DNA from: Acidimicrobiales bacterium
Lineage (GTDB): Bacteria > Actinomycetota > Acidimicrobiia > Acidimicrobiales > Palsa-688
DNA length: 64,000 nt
Assembly: GCA_035533095.1 (NCBI GenBank)
Contig: DATLUM010000054.1
Span: forward strand, 1 to 64,000
Direction: 5' to 3'
Below the pieces are notes generated by a model. It was not told the DNA's origin. It did no database searches and saw nothing but the letters and a program-made list of their open reading frames with translations. Below are positions 13,072 through 21,986 of the stretch, in pieces (within the stretch, counting starts at the first letter, position 1; each line of letters starts with the position of its first letter). Made by a program: the position numbers and the translations under genes.

Positions 13072-15615
13072 ATGAATCGAGGAGCCGCCAAGCTGAGAGA
13101 CCTGCGACACAACGGCACCGACGAGGCCACGCCGAAGCCTCAGGCTGAAGCCTCCGACCACGAGCCGGGCTCGAAGCGTGCGGGGAAGGACGATCTGCAG
13201 ACCGTTCCCCTGGCGGAGGTGGAGAAACGGTTGGAGTCGTCACCGGACGGCCTGACCCAAATCGAGGCGCAGAAGCGGCTCGACCGGTACGGGCCGAACG
13301 AGATCGAGGAGAAGAGGGCCAATCCGTTACTGAAGCTGCTCGCCTACTTCTGGGGTCCCATCCCGTGGATGATCGAAGCGGCGGTGATCCTGTCGGCCGT
13401 GCTCAAACACTGGCCCGATTTCTTCGTCATCCTGGTCCTGCTGCTCGCCAACGCCGGGGTCGGGTTCTGGGAGGAGCGCCAAGCGGGCAAAGCTATCGAC
13501 GCCTTGAAGGCCCAGCTGGCGATCAAGGCCCGGGCGCTCCGCGACGGGAAGTGGGTCACCCCGCCGTCGCGTGAGTTGGTACCAGGCGACGTCATCCGCC
13601 TCCGCCTGGGCGACATCGTGCCGGCCGATGCGCGTCTGCTGGAGGGCGACCCGGTCGAGGTGGATCAGTCGGCACTGACCGGGGAATCGCTGCCCGCCAC
13701 GCGCAAGACCGGCGAGGCGGTGTTCTCCGCTTCGATCGTCCGCCAGGGTGAGATCGGCGCCCTGGTCTATGCCACGGGCGCGAACACCTACTTCGGCAAG
13801 ACCGCGCAGCTGGTCCAAGAAGCACGAACTGTCAGCCATTTCCAGCGGGCAGTGATGAAGATAGGCACCTTCCTGATCGCGCTCGCGGCTGCGCTAGTAA
13901 CGGTGATCGTCGTCGTATCGATCGCCCGCGGCGACCCGTTCTTCACCACGCTGCAGTTCGCCCTGGTGTTGACCGTGGCCGCGATTCCCGTGGCTATGCC
14001 GACGGTGTTGTCGGTGACCATGGCCGTCGGGGCGCGTCTGCTGGCCACGAAGAAGGCCATCGTGAGCCGGTTGGTGGCCATCGAGGAATTGGCGGGCGTG
14101 GACGTGCTGTGCACGGACAAGACCGGCACCTTGACCCAGAACAAGCTGACCCTGGGCGAACCCTTCGCCGTGGACGATGTCCCCTCGGCACAGGTCATCG
14201 TCAATGCTGCGCTGGCGTCGCGCGCCGACGATGCCGACGCCATCGATCTGGCCGTGCTGGGCGCCCTGGAGAGCGATCAGGCGTTGCAGGGCTACCAGGT
14301 GGTCCACTTCCAGCCGTTCGACGCCGTACGCAAACGTACCGAGGCGGCCGCCACAGCCGCCGACGGAACCTCGTTCAAGGTGGCCAAGGGCGCACCGCAG
14401 GTGATCCTCGAACTGTCGGCCAACGCAGAACAGGTGAGACCAGACGTCGACCGGGCCGTCAGCGAGTTCGCAGTGAGGGGCTTCCGTTCGTTGGGTGTGG
14501 CACGGGCCGAAGGAGGCGGGCCATGGCAGTTCCTCGGCGTGTTGCCCCTGTTCGACCCGCCACGCGCCGACGCCAAGGCGACCATCGCTACAGCGCGCCA
14601 CATGGGCGTGGACGTCAAGATGGTCACCGGTGACGCCCTTGCCATCGCCCAAGAAACCGCCAAGACACTCGGCATGGGCAGCGACATTGTCGATGCCTCC
14701 GGGCTGGGCGACGTCAAGCGCCAAGAGACGGCAGCTACGGCCGAATCCATCGAGAACGCCGACGGGTTCGCCCAGGTGTTTCCCGAACACAAGTTCCACA
14801 TCGTGGACGTCATGCAAAAGCGGGGGCACATCGTCGGCATGACCGGTGACGGGGTCAACGACGCCCCGGCGCTGAAGAAGGCGGACTGCGGCATCGCCGT
14901 ATCCGACGCCACCGACGCGGCACGCGCCGCCGCTTCCATCGTGCTGACCACACCCGGGCTCTCGGTGATCATCGACGCGATCAAAGAGAGCCGGAGAATC
15001 TTCCAGCGGATGAGCAGCTACGCCATCTACCGCATAGCCGAGACGCTCCGCGTGCTGGTGTTCGTCACCCTCGTGATCTTGATCTTCAACTTCTTCCCCG
15101 TGACCGCGATACAGATCGTGATCCTGGCCCTGCTCAACGACGGAGCAATCCTGTCCATCGCCTACGACAACGTCCGCTACAACGAGCAACCCGAGGCCTG
15201 GAACATGCGCCTCGTGCTCGGAATAGCCACGGTCCTCGGCGCCGTCGGACCCATCGCCGCGTTCGGCCTGTTCTACCTCGGCGACAAGGTCTTCCACCTC
15301 GACCACCCGCAGCTTCAGACCCTCATGTACTTGACGCTCTCGATCGCCGGGCACCTGACGATCTTCCTGGCCCGCACACGCGGCCCGTTCTGGTCGATAC
15401 GCCCCGCTCGGGTCCTCCTACTCGCCGTGCTCGGAACCCAGACACTAGCGACGATCATCGCGGTGTTCGGCATATTCATGACCCGCCTCCCCTGGGGATA
15501 TGCAGCCCTCGTATGGGGCTACGCGCTGGTGTGGTTCCTCCTGACCGACCGAGTGAAACTGCTCGCGTACCGGATTCTTGACCCAATGAACAACAACACA
15601 CCCGCCGATCGCTAG
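13072..15615 (+). CDS. plasma-membrane proton-efflux P-type ATPase (type IIIA)
   Basis: The 847-residue protein has all P-type hallmarks: the TGES actuator loop (ALTGESLPATRK), the phosphorylated Asp349 in CTDKTGTLT, a nucleotide-binding KGAPQ, and TGDGVNDAPALKKAD in the hinge. An N-terminal cation-ATPase domain and about ten membrane helices are present. The short length and the motif GFWEERQAGKAIDALKAQL fit the type IIIA proton pumps of plants, fungi and acid-adapted prokaryotes. It would export protons at ATP cost and help hold internal pH. The ATG at 13072 is chosen since AAGGG lies 7 nt upstream; earlier in-frame starts give non-family residues. It stands alone with a terminator-like hairpin after it. 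Confidence 0.9.
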   Translation: MNRGAAKLRDLRHNGTDEATPKPQAEASDHEPGSKRAGKDDLQTVPLAEVEKRLESSPDGLTQIEAQKRLDRYGPNEIEEKRANPLLKLLAYFWGPIPWMIEAAVILSAVLKHWPDFFVILVLLLANAGVGFWEERQAGKAIDALKAQLAIKARALRDGKWVTPPSRELVPGDVIRLRLGDIVPADARLLEGDPVEVDQSALTGESLPATRKTGEAVFSASIVRQGEIGALVYATGANTYFGKTAQLVQEARTVSHFQRAVMKIGTFLIALAAALVTVIVVVSIARGDPFFTTLQFALVLTVAAIPVAMPTVLSVTMAVGARLLATKKAIVSRLVAIEELAGVDVLCTDKTGTLTQNKLTLGEPFAVDDVPSAQVIVNAALASRADDADAIDLAVLGALESDQALQGYQVVHFQPFDAVRKRTEAAATAADGTSFKVAKGAPQVILELSANAEQVRPDVDRAVSEFAVRGFRSLGVARAEGGGPWQFLGVLPLFDPPRADAKATIATARHMGVDVKMVTGDALAIAQETAKTLGMGSDIVDASGLGDVKRQETAATAESIENADGFAQVFPEHKFHIVDVMQKRGHIVGMTGDGVNDAPALKKADCGIAVSDATDAARAAASIVLTTPGLSVIIDAIKESRRIFQRMSSYAIYRIAETLRVLVFVTLVILIFNFFPVTAIQIVILALLNDGAILSIAYDNVRYNEQPEAWNMRLVLGIATVLGAVGPIAAFGLFYLGDKVFHLDHPQLQTLMYLTLSIAGHLTIFLARTRGPFWSIRPARVLLLAVLGTQTLATIIAVFGIFMTRLPWGYAALVWGYALVWFLLTDRVKLLAYRILDPMNNNTPADR

Positions 15616-15616
15616 C

Positions 15617-15646
15617 CACCAGACGCATCCAGCAAGCCGTCTGGTG
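15617..15646. terminator. probable bidirectional terminator hairpin
   Basis: CACCAGACG (15617-15625) and CGTCTGGTG (15638-15646) form a perfect 9-bp stem with a 12-nt loop. It starts right after the stop codon of the ATPase gene and lies before the converging end of the hydrolase gene at 15683. There is no T-run. Confidence 0.5.
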
Positions 15647-15682
15647 TCGAAGCACGGGCGCGTCCCGACCTTGTGCTGATGT

Positions 15683-16534
15683 CTAGGCGGGGCCGAACCC
15701 GGCCGACCACTCCAGGAGTTGGGGTACGAGGAGCGGCCAACGCACGAAGAGCTGCCCCTTCGCGCTCTGCTCGTTCCACTCGCTGTCGCCCCACGGCGGC
15801 TCGACCAGCTGGCTCTGGGGCAGGAGACCGGCCAGCCGCTCCGAGGTCTCCCGGGTGTGGTGAGCGTCGCTCTCACCGCTGCGAAACACCAGCGCCGGAA
15901 TGTCGAGCGCCCTGACCACCTCGTCGGCGACGCCGGGGATCAGCTCGCCCTCCCTCGGGTAGTAGGCGAGCATCCAACGCTCCATCGTGCGGATGAACGT
16001 CTGGCGGTCCTGGGCCAGGATGCGGTCTCTGTTCCCCGGGTTGCGAGCCTGGACCTCCTGCCATTCGGGCAGGCCGGCCACCGCCTCCATCCCGTATTTC
16101 CAGGCGGCGGCGATCGACCCCGAGCAATAGTGGACGCCCAGGCTCAGCAGTCCGTAGGGCCCACCGCTGATCCACCACGTGGTCACCGCCTTGGCCACAT
16201 CCCGGTGCCGGGCGGCGGTGAGCAGCGATACGCGGGCCCCGCCGGAGCCGCCGGCGACGACCGCCGGGGCCATGCCCAGCTCGCGGATCAGGCCGGCCAG
16301 GGTGTCAGCCTGCATGGCCGACTCATTGTCTCCGTCGAAGCAGACGTCGCTCGACCCGGTGTTCGGGCGATCCCAGATCAGCACCTGTTTGCCACCGGTG
16401 GCCAGGGCCTCGGCTGTCTCCCGCACGCCGGGGAAGTCTCGGGCGAAACGGCCTCCGGGCGTGAGCGCCCATGGCTCCCCGGCTCCGATCACGTCGTAGG
16501 CGACCTCGATCCCGCTGATGTTGAGTGTCGGCAT
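15683..16534 (-). CDS. alpha/beta-hydrolase fold protein
   Basis: The 283-residue protein has the alpha/beta-hydrolase layout: an early HG-like turn replaced by TPGGRFARDF, the WDRPNTGSSD strand, the nucleophile elbow VVAGGSGGARVSLL (G-G-S-G-G, Ser nucleophile), the acid strand ending FRSGESDAHHTRE, and a possible catalytic His in that same segment. The family includes esterases, lactonases and dehalogenases. The start is the ATG at 16532-16534. Only 2 bp separate it from the upstream amidohydrolase stop, so both are one minus-strand operon. It could open the lactone or ester made by a Baeyer-Villiger enzyme such as the one at 5975; this is inference. Confidence 0.82.
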   Translation of the reverse strand: MPTLNISGIEVAYDVIGAGEPWALTPGGRFARDFPGVRETAEALATGGKQVLIWDRPNTGSSDVCFDGDNESAMQADTLAGLIRELGMAPAVVAGGSGGARVSLLTAARHRDVAKAVTTWWISGGPYGLLSLGVHYCSGSIAAAWKYGMEAVAGLPEWQEVQARNPGNRDRILAQDRQTFIRTMERWMLAYYPREGELIPGVADEVVRALDIPALVFRSGESDAHHTRETSERLAGLLPQSQLVEPPWGDSEWNEQSAKGQLFVRWPLLVPQLLEWSAGFGPA

Positions 16535-16536
16535 GG

Positions 16537-17709
16537 TTAAAGACGGTATAGCTTTGCCGCGTTCTCGCCCAGGACCTTGCGGCGGGTCTCCGGCCGCAAA
16601 GCCAACATTTTGTCCGCAATGGAATCCAGCGGAGACGGATAGAGGCACGTCGGGTGCGGGAAGTCGGTTTCGAACAGCACGTTGTCCTCGCCCACGCTGT
16701 CGATCAGGTCCTGCACCTTCCCCCGGTTCTGCTCGAACCAGAACGTGGCGTACCAATGGTCCTTGAAGTACTCCGACGGCATCCGCTTGAGCTTGGCCGC
16801 CTGCACCGGGGCGTTCTCCCACAGCTCATAGTCCATCGTCTCCAGGATGAACGGGATCCACCCGACGCCGCTCTCCACCGACACCATCTTCAGCTTCGGG
16901 TGACGGTCGAATATGCCGGCGAACACGGTGTTGATGATCACCCGGGCGTTGTTGATGAACAGCATCGAGCCGCCGATAGCCGGCTTCACGAACTCGTCCT
17001 GAGACGCCCAAAAGTAGTTCCCGTAGAAATTCATAGCGGTCAGGCTGGCGCCGATGTGGAAGTGGACGGGCAGGTGGCGGTCGGCGCACACCTCCCACAG
17101 CGGATCCCATTCCCGGCTGGCCAGGTCCGGGGAGCCCAGGTCCTGCGGATCGCTGGTCATGTTCACCCCACGCAGGCCGAGCCCGGCGACCCGTTCCGCC
17201 TCCCGTACGCAGTCGGCGACGTCCCAGGCGGGTAGCACCGGCATCGGCAGCATCCGGTTGCCGGACCACTCCTGCAGCTCGGCGGCGTTGTCGTTGTAGA
17301 TCTCGACACACAGCCGGCGCAGCTCCAGGTCCTGGCTGGCACCGCCCAGGCCCTGCCCACCGAGGCCGATCGAGTTCGGGAACATCACCTGGGCGTGGAT
17401 GCCGCACGCATCCATTACCTGCAACCGAACCTCCGGGTTGTAGGCCGCCTCGTGGACGCGGTCGATGCCCCACACGATCATCGACTCGGCGAACGGGAAC
17501 TTTTCCCCGTCCCGGTCAATGACACCACCGCCGCCGGCGAACCCGAGGGGGGTGCCGTCGAACACCCACGTCGGCCGCCCATCAACGGTTTCGACGCGGG
17601 GAACCCGGTCCTTGTACTTCTCCGGCGCCCGCTTGGTCCACAGGTCGTGGGCCTCGGTCAGATGCGTGTCGGCATCTACCACCAGTACGTCCTCGGCCAC
17701 CTTGCTCAT
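16537..17709 (-). CDS. amidohydrolase-2 family metal-dependent hydrolase/decarboxylase (paralogue 3)
   Basis: The 390-residue protein is the third paralogue of this family in the window. The N-terminal metal motif is VVDADTHLTEAHDLW (D-x-H), the barrel His is in PVHFHIGAS, the KMVSVESGVGWIPFI strand is conserved, and the C-terminal Asp is in FETDFPHPTCLYP. Hydrolase or decarboxylase activity on a small acid is expected. The ATG at 17709 is preceded on the minus strand by AAGGGGG about 5-9 nt away. Downstream it abuts the alpha/beta hydrolase gene (2 bp), and upstream a 108-bp gap separates it from the dioxygenase gene. Confidence 0.88.
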   Translation of the reverse strand: MSKVAEDVLVVDADTHLTEAHDLWTKRAPEKYKDRVPRVETVDGRPTWVFDGTPLGFAGGGGVIDRDGEKFPFAESMIVWGIDRVHEAAYNPEVRLQVMDACGIHAQVMFPNSIGLGGQGLGGASQDLELRRLCVEIYNDNAAELQEWSGNRMLPMPVLPAWDVADCVREAERVAGLGLRGVNMTSDPQDLGSPDLASREWDPLWEVCADRHLPVHFHIGASLTAMNFYGNYFWASQDEFVKPAIGGSMLFINNARVIINTVFAGIFDRHPKLKMVSVESGVGWIPFILETMDYELWENAPVQAAKLKRMPSEYFKDHWYATFWFEQNRGKVQDLIDSVGEDNVLFETDFPHPTCLYPSPLDSIADKMLALRPETRRKVLGENAAKLYRL

Positions 17710-17817
17710 TTCGGTCCCCCTTGGTCCCGGGTGCTACGGCCTAAGCGGGAGGCTAGTCACTCGGAAGGCGAGGCGGTCCCAGCCGGTGGCGCCCTGAACG
17801 GATACGGCCGGCTGGCG

Positions 17818-18969
17818 TTACGTCGCGTCGCGCGAGGGCCCCCCGAGCCGGGCGACCTGCTCGGTGCGGTTGCGTACCAGGTCGTTGAGCGCTTGACCGG
17901 GCCCGATGTGGTCCCAGAGGGCGGGGGGGTAGTGGGTGACGTACATGGTGCGGCGCTGGCCTGCGCCGGTCGGTTTGGGCGAGGCGTGCATGACGTCTTG
18001 GATGTGCACGGTGACGTCGCCGGGGGCGGTGTCGATGCCAACGACGGGGACGTTGGTGAGGCGGTCCTTCCAGAGGTAGTGGAGGGTCTGGCCGTGGCTG
18101 CCCGGGACGACCTGGAGGTTGCCGGTGGCTGCGCTGGAGCCGGTGAGCTGGATGCCGATGCTGACCGAGGGGCAGAAGATCGCGTGGCCGCCGGTACCGC
18201 AGTCCTGGTGCCAGGGGATGTTGGACAGGCCGCTGGTCCGGCCCGGGACCTTGATCAGCACGGCAGTTCCTTCCATCCGGTCGGGCGCGATCCTGAGATT
18301 CGGGTCCAGGAGGGTGCCTAGCCGCTGGACTCTGGGATCGCTCTCGAGGGCGGCCAGCACAGGGGAGCGGAGGCTGGCGTAGACCAGCCGGCACAGCGCA
18401 GTCGAGCCATCTTCGGTGGTGACCCACCACGACTGGTCGTCGCCGGGACGGGCAAGTGAGGCCAGCCGGTCGATCTCCTGGTTGGCGGCTTCTGTCTCCT
18501 CGGCGCTGAAGACGCCTTTGATGTGGAGGTAACCCATGGTGCGCAGCTGGGCGGCGAGCTCGGCGTCGTCGGTGTCCGCGGTGAAAGTGGCAGCAGGGTC
18601 CCGGCCATGGAAGTCTGCCCGCGAAGGGTCATAGGGCGGTATGCCGGCGTGGAGGTACTTGAGGATCGGGTCCCAGTCGGCCAGCTGCTCGAAGCCGCCT
18701 CGCTCGAATGTCAGCTCGTTGCTGAGAAAAAGGCCGACGAAGGTGCTCACCTGCCCCACCAGGTCGTTCCATGCCCGGCGGCTGAGACGCACGGCGGCGG
18801 CTCCGTGGTCGAGACCCTCCTCGACCAGCACGGACGTCCCGTCGGCGGTGTAGGTGATCGCCTCGTCCTCCACGTAGAAGGTGAGACCCCCCGTGGCGGA
18901 CACGTCGGCGGCGACCCTTCGAAGCACATCGTCGTGCACGCCGGCCGGGACTGCGGGAGCGAGCGTCAT
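17818..18969 (-). CDS. phytanoyl-CoA dioxygenase (PhyH)-like protein with N-terminal SCP2-like part
   Basis: The 383-residue protein has two parts. Residues about 1-115 include AAVRLSRRAWNDLVGQ and LTFERGGFEQLADWDPILKYLHAGIPPY, which look like an SCP2 sterol-carrier-type fold. Residues about 150-383 are a PhyH domain with the Fe(II) motif WHQD (H-x-D) and a distal His in QDVMHASPK, then R for 2-oxoglutarate in QRRTMYVTHY. PhyH enzymes hydroxylate lipids, CoA esters or natural products using 2-oxoglutarate and O2. The ATG at 18967-18969 is preferred over a start at 19044, which would add residues read from a neighbour's opposite strand. It may head the minus-strand group ending at 15683. Confidence 0.82.
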   Translation of the reverse strand: MTLAPAVPAGVHDDVLRRVAADVSATGGLTFYVEDEAITYTADGTSVLVEEGLDHGAAAVRLSRRAWNDLVGQVSTFVGLFLSNELTFERGGFEQLADWDPILKYLHAGIPPYDPSRADFHGRDPAATFTADTDDAELAAQLRTMGYLHIKGVFSAEETEAANQEIDRLASLARPGDDQSWWVTTEDGSTALCRLVYASLRSPVLAALESDPRVQRLGTLLDPNLRIAPDRMEGTAVLIKVPGRTSGLSNIPWHQDCGTGGHAIFCPSVSIGIQLTGSSAATGNLQVVPGSHGQTLHYLWKDRLTNVPVVGIDTAPGDVTVHIQDVMHASPKPTGAGQRRTMYVTHYPPALWDHIGPGQALNDLVRNRTEQVARLGGPSRDAT

Positions 18970-19047
18970 GGCGCCAGTATGCAGCAACCCGAACAGACGG
19001 GCCGTATGCCATTGGCTCCGGCAGCACGGTTCCGTCGGCTGCACCGT

Positions 19048-19716
19048 CTACGAATCTGGCCCCACCTCACCGAACATCCACAGCGCCGGCCCGAGCCCCT
19101 CGATCGTCACTTCTGGCCAGTCCGTCGACAGATCTTCCCAGCGCGATCTCGTAAGCACGAGCCGGATGATCGTCGCGCTCTTGCCGCGCCTCTCCACGGT
19201 CTCGGTACCGTCAGGCACGTAGCCGAGCTTCTCCGACACGCGAAGGCTGGTGGCATTGTCGGAGAACGCCCCGCTTCGTGCCACCTCGGTGCCGAGGCCG
19301 GTGAATGCGAGGTGCAGAACTGCCCGCCGCATCGCCGTCCCGATGCCGGAACCCTGGTATCGCCTTCCTAGCCACGAGCCGGTCTCGATCGCGCGCGTGG
19401 TCGCGAACTTCGAGGCGCTCATACCCTGCGTCCCGACAACGCAGCCATCGCGTGTCGTTACGAGAGGAAGATGCCACGAGGCCGGATCCCACTCTGCCCT
19501 CATCTTCCAGTTCCACTGGAGCACGCTGCGGGCTCTCTCCTCGGGAGCTACGTCACTCCACGGGACGCTGAAGGGCATCGTGTCGGGGTCGTGAATGTCC
19601 TCCAGGGCGAGGGTCGCCAGCGCGGCCAACTCGGCCTCGTCCGCGAAACGCAACTCGATGTCGCCGGTGCGCACCCGCAGCGAGTAGAGCGGCCAAAAGG
19701 CGGAGATGTCTCCCAT
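19048..19716 (-). CDS. GNAT-family N-acetyltransferase
   Basis: The 222-residue protein has the GNAT fold of the RimJ/RimL type. The acetyl-CoA loop appears as GSWLGRRYQGSGIGTAMRRAVLHLAF (R-x-x-G-x-G/A pattern) near residue 115-140, followed by ARSGAFSDNATSLRVSEKLGYVPDG, which is the typical late beta-bulge and helix. It moves an acetyl group from acetyl-CoA to an amine, either a small molecule or a protein N-terminus. The residues at 20-60 (IELRFADEAELAALATLA) form the first strand and helix. It ends 78 bp from the PhyH-like start and is divergent from the amidase gene at 19799. Confidence 0.88.
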   Translation of the reverse strand: MGDISAFWPLYSLRVRTGDIELRFADEAELAALATLALEDIHDPDTMPFSVPWSDVAPEERARSVLQWNWKMRAEWDPASWHLPLVTTRDGCVVGTQGMSASKFATTRAIETGSWLGRRYQGSGIGTAMRRAVLHLAFTGLGTEVARSGAFSDNATSLRVSEKLGYVPDGTETVERRGKSATIIRLVLTRSRWEDLSTDWPEVTIEGLGPALWMFGEVGPDS

Positions 19717-19785
19717 CGCTCTATGAAACCCACTTCATGTCAACGGGGCCAACGATTTCGAGCAGCGATGGGGCGCCGGCACACC

Positions 19786-19791
19786 TACAGT
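19786..19791 (+). promoter_or_regulatory. -10 box (TACAGT) of a leaderless amidase transcript
   Basis: TACAGT ends 7 nt before the GTG at 19799 and no Shine-Dalgarno is seen, the pattern of a leaderless mRNA. Confidence 0.5.
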
Positions 19792-19798
19792 CCCGAAC

Positions 19799-21238
19799 GT
19801 GCACGACGACCTCGCGTACGCAGACGTCTTCACTCTCCGGGCTGAGCAGGTCCCTGCAGCAGAGTTGGCCAGGGCGCTGGTCGAGCGCATCGGGGCCATC
19901 GACGAACCAGGATCTCCGACCGAGCTCCGTTCCGTCCTGGCTGTGTCGCCACGGGCGGTGGACGAAGCCAAGCGCTGCGACACCGGGCCCAAGAGGGGTC
20001 CGCTCCACGGCCTGCCGGTCCTGGTCAAGGACAACATCGAAGTCGCCGGCATGCCGTCTTGTGCCGGGGCCACGAGTCTCGCCGGCCGCCCAGCCGTCCG
20101 CGACGCGCCGCTGGTGGCACGCCTGCGAGAAGCGGGTGCGATCGTCCTCGGCACCACGAACCTGTCCGAGTGGGCCAACATCCGCTCCCCGCGATCGACT
20201 TCGGGTTGGTCGGCGATCGGGGGACTCACCGCCAACCCGTGGGCGCTCGACCGAAGCGCGGGTGGGTCCTCGTCGGGATCGGGTGCGGCGGTCGCAGCAG
20301 GGCTCGCGCCGCTGGCGGTCGGTACCGAGACAGACGGGTCGATCACCTGTCCCTGCTCGCTCAACGGCGTCGCGGGAATAAAGCCCACCGTCGGTCTCGT
20401 GCCGGCGGGCGGCGTCGTGCCCATCAGCCGGAGTCAGGACAGTCCCGGGCCGATGGCGCGAACGGTCGAAGAGGTGGCACTGCTACTCGAGGTACTGAGC
20501 GCGACGCCCGGAATCCTCGACAGAACGAGACGCGGGGTCGCTGACCTGAGGGTCGGCGTTGCCCGAACCTGGCGGACGGGGCACCCGGCAACCGACCGCC
20601 TGTTCGATGACACCACCGCGCTGCTGCGGGACTCCGGTGCCGACCTGCTCGACATCGAGGTTCCGGTCCCAACGCCCGAGGTCGAAGAGGATGAACTCAC
20701 CGTCCTGTTGTGCGAGCTCGTCGAGGGAATGTCTCTCTATCTCCCGACACGCGGTCCGCAAGGTCCGCAGAGCCTCGCCGAGGTGGTCGAGCACGAGAAT
20801 GCGAACAGCTCCATCGAGCTGGCACATTTCGGCCACGAGTTCTTCGAACGAGCGCTGTCGCTGGGCGGTACCGGCACCGGCACGTACCGCGACGCCCGCA
20901 CCCGCAACCTCGCATGGGCCCGCGGTGATTGCCTCGAGCCCGCCCTGAGCAAGTGCGACGTCCTCATCGCACCGTCCTATGGTCCCGCGTGGAAGAGCGA
21001 TCTCACCCTCGGTGGCCACCCGGCGGCCGCGTCGCCCGTCACCACACCGCCGGCGATTGCCGGGTGGCCGGTAGCCACCGTGCCCATGGGAGCAGTGGAC
21101 GGTCTGCCGGTAGGAGTCTGCGCTGTCGGGCGCCCCGGATCGGAGCCGCTGCTGCTGGCCGTCTGCCGTGCAGTGGAGCAGCTCAATGACGGCAATCCGC
21201 CTCAGCGACCTGCGTGGCGCCAACCCACCCGCGGCTGA
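19799..21238 (+). CDS. amidase-signature family amidase
   Basis: The 479-residue protein is an amidase-signature hydrolase. The catalytic Lys is in LPVLVKDNIEVAG, the cis-Ser and Gly-Ser-rich loop is DRSAGGSSSGSGAAVAAG, and the nucleophile Ser lies in TETDGSITCP. SRSQDSPGPMART is also conserved. It hydrolyses C-N amide bonds of small amides or esters. It is close in pattern to the fungal and bacterial AmdS-like group rather than to GatA, since no gatB or gatC is near. The start is a GTG 7 nt after a TACAGT box. A response regulator gene follows at 21285 after a 46-bp gap. Confidence 0.9.
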   Translation: MHDDLAYADVFTLRAEQVPAAELARALVERIGAIDEPGSPTELRSVLAVSPRAVDEAKRCDTGPKRGPLHGLPVLVKDNIEVAGMPSCAGATSLAGRPAVRDAPLVARLREAGAIVLGTTNLSEWANIRSPRSTSGWSAIGGLTANPWALDRSAGGSSSGSGAAVAAGLAPLAVGTETDGSITCPCSLNGVAGIKPTVGLVPAGGVVPISRSQDSPGPMARTVEEVALLLEVLSATPGILDRTRRGVADLRVGVARTWRTGHPATDRLFDDTTALLRDSGADLLDIEVPVPTPEVEEDELTVLLCELVEGMSLYLPTRGPQGPQSLAEVVEHENANSSIELAHFGHEFFERALSLGGTGTGTYRDARTRNLAWARGDCLEPALSKCDVLIAPSYGPAWKSDLTLGGHPAAASPVTTPPAIAGWPVATVPMGAVDGLPVGVCAVGRPGSEPLLLAVCRAVEQLNDGNPPQRPAWRQPTRG

Positions 21239-21284
21239 TGGATCTCACACTTCCCTTACAAGCCGGTGCGACACTTGGCAACGC

Positions 21285-21965
21285 ATGACGACCGAGCAGG
21301 CGACGATCGTGGTGGTAGAGGATGACCCAAACATCGCGGACCTTCTCGACATGTACCTCCGCAGGGACGGACACCGGGTCATCCAGGCTTCCGACGGCGA
21401 GTCAGCACTCACCGCGGTCAGCCGCGAACGACCGGCTCTGATCGTCCTCGACATAGGCCTGCCCGGCGCTGTCGACGGCTTCGAGGTCTGCCGGCGCCTG
21501 AGAGCGACCAGCGCCGTGCCCGTCATGATGCTCACCGCCCGGGGCGACGAGATCGACAGGGTGCTCGGCTTCGAGCTCGGCGCAGACGACTACGTCACCA
21601 AACCGTTCTCTCCGCGAGAGATTGCGGCGCGCGTCAAGGCCATCCTGCGACGAGCTGCCGGCCCACCGCCGCAACAGCCCTCGATCCTGCCGGCAGGCGA
21701 CGTCGAGGTGGACCTCGCCCGCCGCGAGGCGCGAGTCGGAGGGCGCCCGGTGGCACTTGCGACCCGCGAGTTCGACCTCCTCGCCTACCTGGCCGGGAAC
21801 AAGGGGCTCGCCCTCTCGCGCCAGCAGCTCCTCGACGGAGTGTGGGGTCCGGGTTGGTACGGCGATCAGAGGACCGTCGACGTCCACGTCGGGCAACTGC
21901 GGAAGAAGTTCGGTGACGCTCTGACGTTGACCACCGTCTGGGGCGTCGGGTACAGGCTGGACTAG
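21285..21965 (+). CDS. OmpR-family response regulator
   Basis: The 226-residue protein has a receiver domain (about residues 8-118) with phosphoacceptor Asp56 (IVLDIGLPG), the acidic pair EDD at 16-18 and Lys in YVTKPFSPRE, then an OmpR-type winged helix DNA-binding domain (about residues 135-226) ending RTVDVHVGQLRKKFGDALTLTTVWGVGYRLD. It should respond to the histidine kinase that starts 21 bp after its stop. The ATG at 21285 removes a 39-codon extension that runs back into the amidase gene. Targets are not evident, though the methyltransferase and amidase genes lie on either side. Confidence 0.93.
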   Translation: MTTEQATIVVVEDDPNIADLLDMYLRRDGHRVIQASDGESALTAVSRERPALIVLDIGLPGAVDGFEVCRRLRATSAVPVMMLTARGDEIDRVLGFELGADDYVTKPFSPREIAARVKAILRRAAGPPPQQPSILPAGDVEVDLARREARVGGRPVALATREFDLLAYLAGNKGLALSRQQLLDGVWGPGWYGDQRTVDVHVGQLRKKFGDALTLTTVWGVGYRLD

Positions 21966-21986
21966 GACGGAAGGAGGAGCACGTCT

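Noticed and set aside
13894-15354. 486-codon minus-strand frame inside the P-type ATPase gene
   Set aside because: It is a long antisense shadow of a GC-rich gene; its sequence is rich in Gly, His, Asp and Val without any domain, while the plus strand holds all ATPase motifs.
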